18,431 bases of DNA from an uncultured Clostridia bacterium (lineage in GTDB: Bacteria; Bacillota; Clostridia; Christensenellales; Aristaeellaceae). The DNA lies in the NCBI GenBank assembly GCA_934631985.1, contig CAKTYE010000052.1, forward strand, positions 1 through 18,431, in the 5' to 3' direction. Under the pieces are notes generated by a model. The model was not told the DNA's origin. It made no database searches and saw only the letters and a list, made by a program, of their open reading frames with translations. Shown piece after piece: positions 16,670 to 18,431 of the stretch. A program made the position numbers and the translations under genes. The first letter of the stretch is position 1. Each line of letters starts with the position of its first letter.

Positions 16670-16864
16670 GCGAGGGAGGCGGCTTCTGTGCCAGAAGCCC
16701 CTCCCTCGCGCTCCCTTCCGAAGAGTGGCGGGGGAGGCTTAGGTGCGTGTTTGCGGAGGCTGAAGGAGCCTCCGCGAACAGCTGTGACGGAGCTGGTGGG
16801 GCTTTGCGCTGCTTCCTCAGTCGCCTGCGGGCGACACAGCTCCCCCAGACGGGGGAGCGAGGGC
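16670..16864. repeat. Cluster of intergenic palindromes, clostridial repeat-like
   Basis: Four hairpins lie in the gap between mrp and the VanZ-RDD gene. (1) 16670-16709 has an 18-bp stem with one bulged C and a TGC loop. (2) 16750-16778 has a 12-bp stem including one G-U and a GAAGG loop. (3) GTCGCC/GGCGAC at 16820-16835 has a TGCG loop. (4) GCTCCCCC/GGGGGAGC at 16839-16858 has an AGAC loop. In addition CCCTCGCGCTCCC (16703-16715) is nearly the inverse of GGGAGCGAGGG (16853-16863), so the unit may have terminal inverted repeats. The TCAGTCGCC...GGCGAC...GCTCCC arrangement resembles palindromic repeats scattered between genes in gut Clostridia. No T-run follows any stem. The frames across it lack coding features. 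Confidence 0.65.
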
Positions 16865-16906
16865 TGGACTGCTTTGAGAAAGATGAACCCTTAGGGGAGA
16901 AATAAT

Positions 16907-18049
16907 ATGGAAAAATATCTGGGGCCTATTCTGACGGCAACCGTGGTGTTCCCCCTGCTGGCATTGCTGTTCACCGTGCCGTATATCATCTACTGCTATC
17001 GGAAATACGGCTCGGTGCTGGCAACACGCACGGTGCTGATGTATGCGTTCATCTATTACCTGATGTGCATCTACGCCCTGGCGATCCTGCCCTTTCCACA
17101 GGAGGGAACGGTGGTGACCCAGCGGACCCGGGTGAATCTGATTCCCTTCAATTATGTGCCGGAGGTCATCGCCAAAAGCGGCGCGTTCGACTGGAGCGAC
17201 CCGAGAACGTGGCTCCCGGCGATTTATTCCTCCGGGCTGTATGAGCCGCTGTGCAATATCCTGATGTTCCTGCCCCTAGGCGTGTTCCTGCGGTATTACT
17301 TCGGCTGCAAGCTGTGGAAGACCATGCTGATCGCGTTTCTGGGGTCGTTGTTTCTGGAGCTGACCCAACTCAGCGCGACCTACGGTCTTGCGCCGTATGT
17401 CTATCGCTGCTGCGATGTGAACGACCTGATCGACAACACTCTGGGCGGCATGCTGGGCTATGCCATTACGCCGTTGCTGACATGGTTCCTGCCCAGCCGG
17501 GAGAGACTGAACCAGGTGAGCTATCAGCGGGGAAGCCGTGTCAGCTATGTGCGGCGTACAGTGGCTTTTCTGGTGGACGTGTTTGTTGATTTTGCGTTGC
17601 AGATAATCTTGACGTTTCTGAATCCCTTTGACGGTTCGCTGAAATATCTGATTGCCGGGCTGACGTCGGCGATTCTATATCAGGGTGTTTTCATGATCCT
17701 GCGCAAGGGGCAGACGCTGGGCAAGGCGCTGGTGAAGATTCGCTTAGTGGATGAGACCACCCATGCTCCGGCGACCCCGCGGGCCTACATGCTTCGTGCG
17801 CTGATTCTATGGGGCGTGCTGTTGCAGGCAAGTGGCTGGGTGAATGTGCTTTTCAAGGATTTTCCCACACTTTTTTTGGCAGGAGTGAGCGTCATCGCAC
17901 TGCTGGTGCAGCCGGGGCTGCTGCTTTGCGCAGTGTACAATGGGATACATAACCGCCCGCAGATGTTTTATGAAAGGCAGCTGCATTTGATCCAGATCAG
18001 TACGCTGGAAAAGAAGCAGGAGTGTGCGGGGACGGAAGGGAAGAAGTAA
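16907..18049 (+). CDS. VanZ-RDD fusion membrane protein
   Basis: This encodes 380 aa. Residues 1 to about 200 are a VanZ-like domain: VNLIPFNYV (about 76-84), NILMFLPLGVFLRY (about 117-130), the conserved ELTQ (151-154) and DVNDLIDNTLGGMLGY (170-185). Residues about 212-365 are an RDD domain with RRTVAFLVDVFVD (216-228) and KGQTLGKALVKIRLVD (267-282). VanZ confers low-level teicoplanin resistance in Tn1546; for most chromosomal VanZ-like proteins the role is unknown, so no resistance is claimed. AGGGGAG (16893-16899) lies 7 bases before the ATG. It is transcribed alone from after the palindrome cluster to the terminator at 18079. The VanZ-RDD pairing itself occurs in other Firmicutes as far as I recall. 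Confidence 0.88.
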   Translation: MEKYLGPILTATVVFPLLALLFTVPYIIYCYRKYGSVLATRTVLMYAFIYYLMCIYALAILPFPQEGTVVTQRTRVNLIPFNYVPEVIAKSGAFDWSDPRTWLPAIYSSGLYEPLCNILMFLPLGVFLRYYFGCKLWKTMLIAFLGSLFLELTQLSATYGLAPYVYRCCDVNDLIDNTLGGMLGYAITPLLTWFLPSRERLNQVSYQRGSRVSYVRRTVAFLVDVFVDFALQIILTFLNPFDGSLKYLIAGLTSAILYQGVFMILRKGQTLGKALVKIRLVDETTHAPATPRAYMLRALILWGVLLQASGWVNVLFKDFPTLFLAGVSVIALLVQPGLLLCAVYNGIHNRPQMFYERQLHLIQISTLEKKQECAGTEGKK

Positions 18050-18078
18050 GAGGGAGATGGAAGGCATCTGGGTGGTGC

Positions 18079-18109
18079 AAAGCGCTGCGGGATTTCCCGC
18101 AGCGCTTTT
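18079..18109 (+). terminator. Rho-independent terminator after the VanZ-RDD gene
   Basis: A 13-bp perfect stem, AAAGCGCTGCGGG (18079-18091) with CCCGCAGCGCTTT (18096-18108) and an ATTT loop, runs into a T tract. It starts 30 bases after the stop codon. Confidence 0.9.
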
Positions 18110-18116
18110 GTATGCC

Positions 18117-18361
18117 TTACCCTTCAAAAATTGAATTTACTCCACAGAATATGCTACTCCAGCACCCGTTGTATCCTATCCTCTGCGGCGGGGATATACA
18201 GGCAGACTGCCTGCGAAAAGGCTGGATACAGCCATCTGCTGGGAGCCTGCAGCATGGTTACAGTCCTCAGCAGCATCCCCTTCGTAGAGGCGTAACACAC
18301 TCCTTACGAACAGGGTCGGTGTGCCAAAGGGGGCTGCGGCCCCCTTTGGATTACCCTTCAA
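18117..18361. repeat. 11-bp direct repeat flanking the 3' intergenic segment
   Basis: TTACCCTTCAA occurs at 18117-18127 and again at 18351-18361, enclosing 223 bases that include the hairpin array. It could be a duplication mark of an inserted unit or coincidence; the enclosed segment has no terminal inverted repeats that I can see. No gene is convincing anywhere in 18110-18431. After the second copy, AGAGAGG (18361-18367) can pair with CCTCTCT (18405-18411). Confidence 0.3.
18180..18349. ncRNA. Candidate structured RNA: junction plus hairpin array, unidentified
   Basis: Plus-strand pairings are as follows. GGGGAT (18190-18195) with ATCCCC (18275-18280) closes a junction. Inside it are CAGGC/GCCTG (18199-18213), GGCTG-GATA-CAGCC (18220-18233) and CTGCTGGGA with TCC-T-CAGCAG (18236-18244 and 18264-18273). 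After it come TTCGTAGAG with CTC and TACGAA (18281-18289 and 18300-18310) and an 11-bp stem with TGCG loop (18324-18349). CCTCT (18180-18184) can alternatively pair with AGAGG (18286-18290), extending the closing helix at the cost of the next hairpin. All pairs are Watson-Crick, so the strand is undecided. I cannot match it to a known RNA class. No promoter or T-run was found. Confidence 0.35.
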
Positions 18362-18431
18362 GAGAGGCCCACTTAAACATGTATTTGCAAAATTTTCTGC
18401 GCCTCCTCTCTGAGACACCACCCTTCCCATT

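Noticed and set aside
16660..16905. 81-codon plus-strand frame between mrp and VanZ-RDD
   Set aside because: It is made entirely of the palindrome cluster, and the ATG lacks a ribosome binding site.
18176..18430. 84-codon minus-strand frame reaching the right edge
   Set aside because: It runs through perfect palindromes, has no visible ribosome binding site within the window and no family resemblance, so the region is better read as non-coding structured DNA.

Overview
The window looks like chromosomal DNA of a GC-rich member of the Clostridia (Firmicutes), probably a gut or rumen lineage such as Christensenellales or Oscillospirales. Reasons: an IreB (UPF0297) gene, strong AGGAGG-type ribosome binding sites, consensus TTGACA/TATAAT promoters, DUF3899 and VanZ/RDD membrane proteins, a clostridial-type Mrp ATPase with a cysteine-rich N-terminus, and an intergenic palindromic repeat of a kind familiar from gut Clostridia. 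The taxonomic placement is inference.

Left part, minus strand (1-4980): a remnant of an IS3-family transposase at the window edge. It is followed by a tightly coupled operon read right to left: an RNase Z-like metallo-beta-lactamase-fold hydrolase, comEC (DNA uptake channel), holA (DNA polymerase III delta) and a four-helix membrane protein of unknown function. The first three genes overlap by 4 bases each. An extended -10 promoter lies before the first gene.

Middle (5099-6427): a divergent promoter drives ireB and, in ATGA overlap with it, an aldo/keto reductase carrying two C-terminal [4Fe-4S] motifs, closed by a good terminator. Next come about 350 bp without a gene.

Core (6775-15290): an oligopeptide-type ABC importer operon (binding protein, OppB, OppC, OppD, OppF) with a perfect consensus promoter. 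An 11-bp inverted repeat straddles the -35 box and looks like an operator. The notable feature is that four of the five subunits are enlarged. The binding protein is 798 aa. OppC has about 200 extra residues outside the membrane. OppD has about 350-370 extra residues inside the ATPase domain between Q-loop and signature. OppF has about 80-90 extra residues before the Q-loop. Only OppB is of normal size. OppD has also lost all four C-terminal cysteines that hold a [4Fe-4S] cluster in relatives, and the binding protein has a plain signal peptide rather than a lipobox. This enlarged importer is the best candidate for something little described.

Right part (15291-18431): a DUF3899 membrane protein whose ribosome binding site directly abuts the oppF terminator, an Mrp/NBP35 iron-sulfur carrier ATPase, a cluster of intergenic palindromes, a VanZ-RDD fusion membrane protein with a terminator, and a gene-less 3' stretch that can fold into several consecutive hairpins around a junction (possible structured RNA, unidentified).
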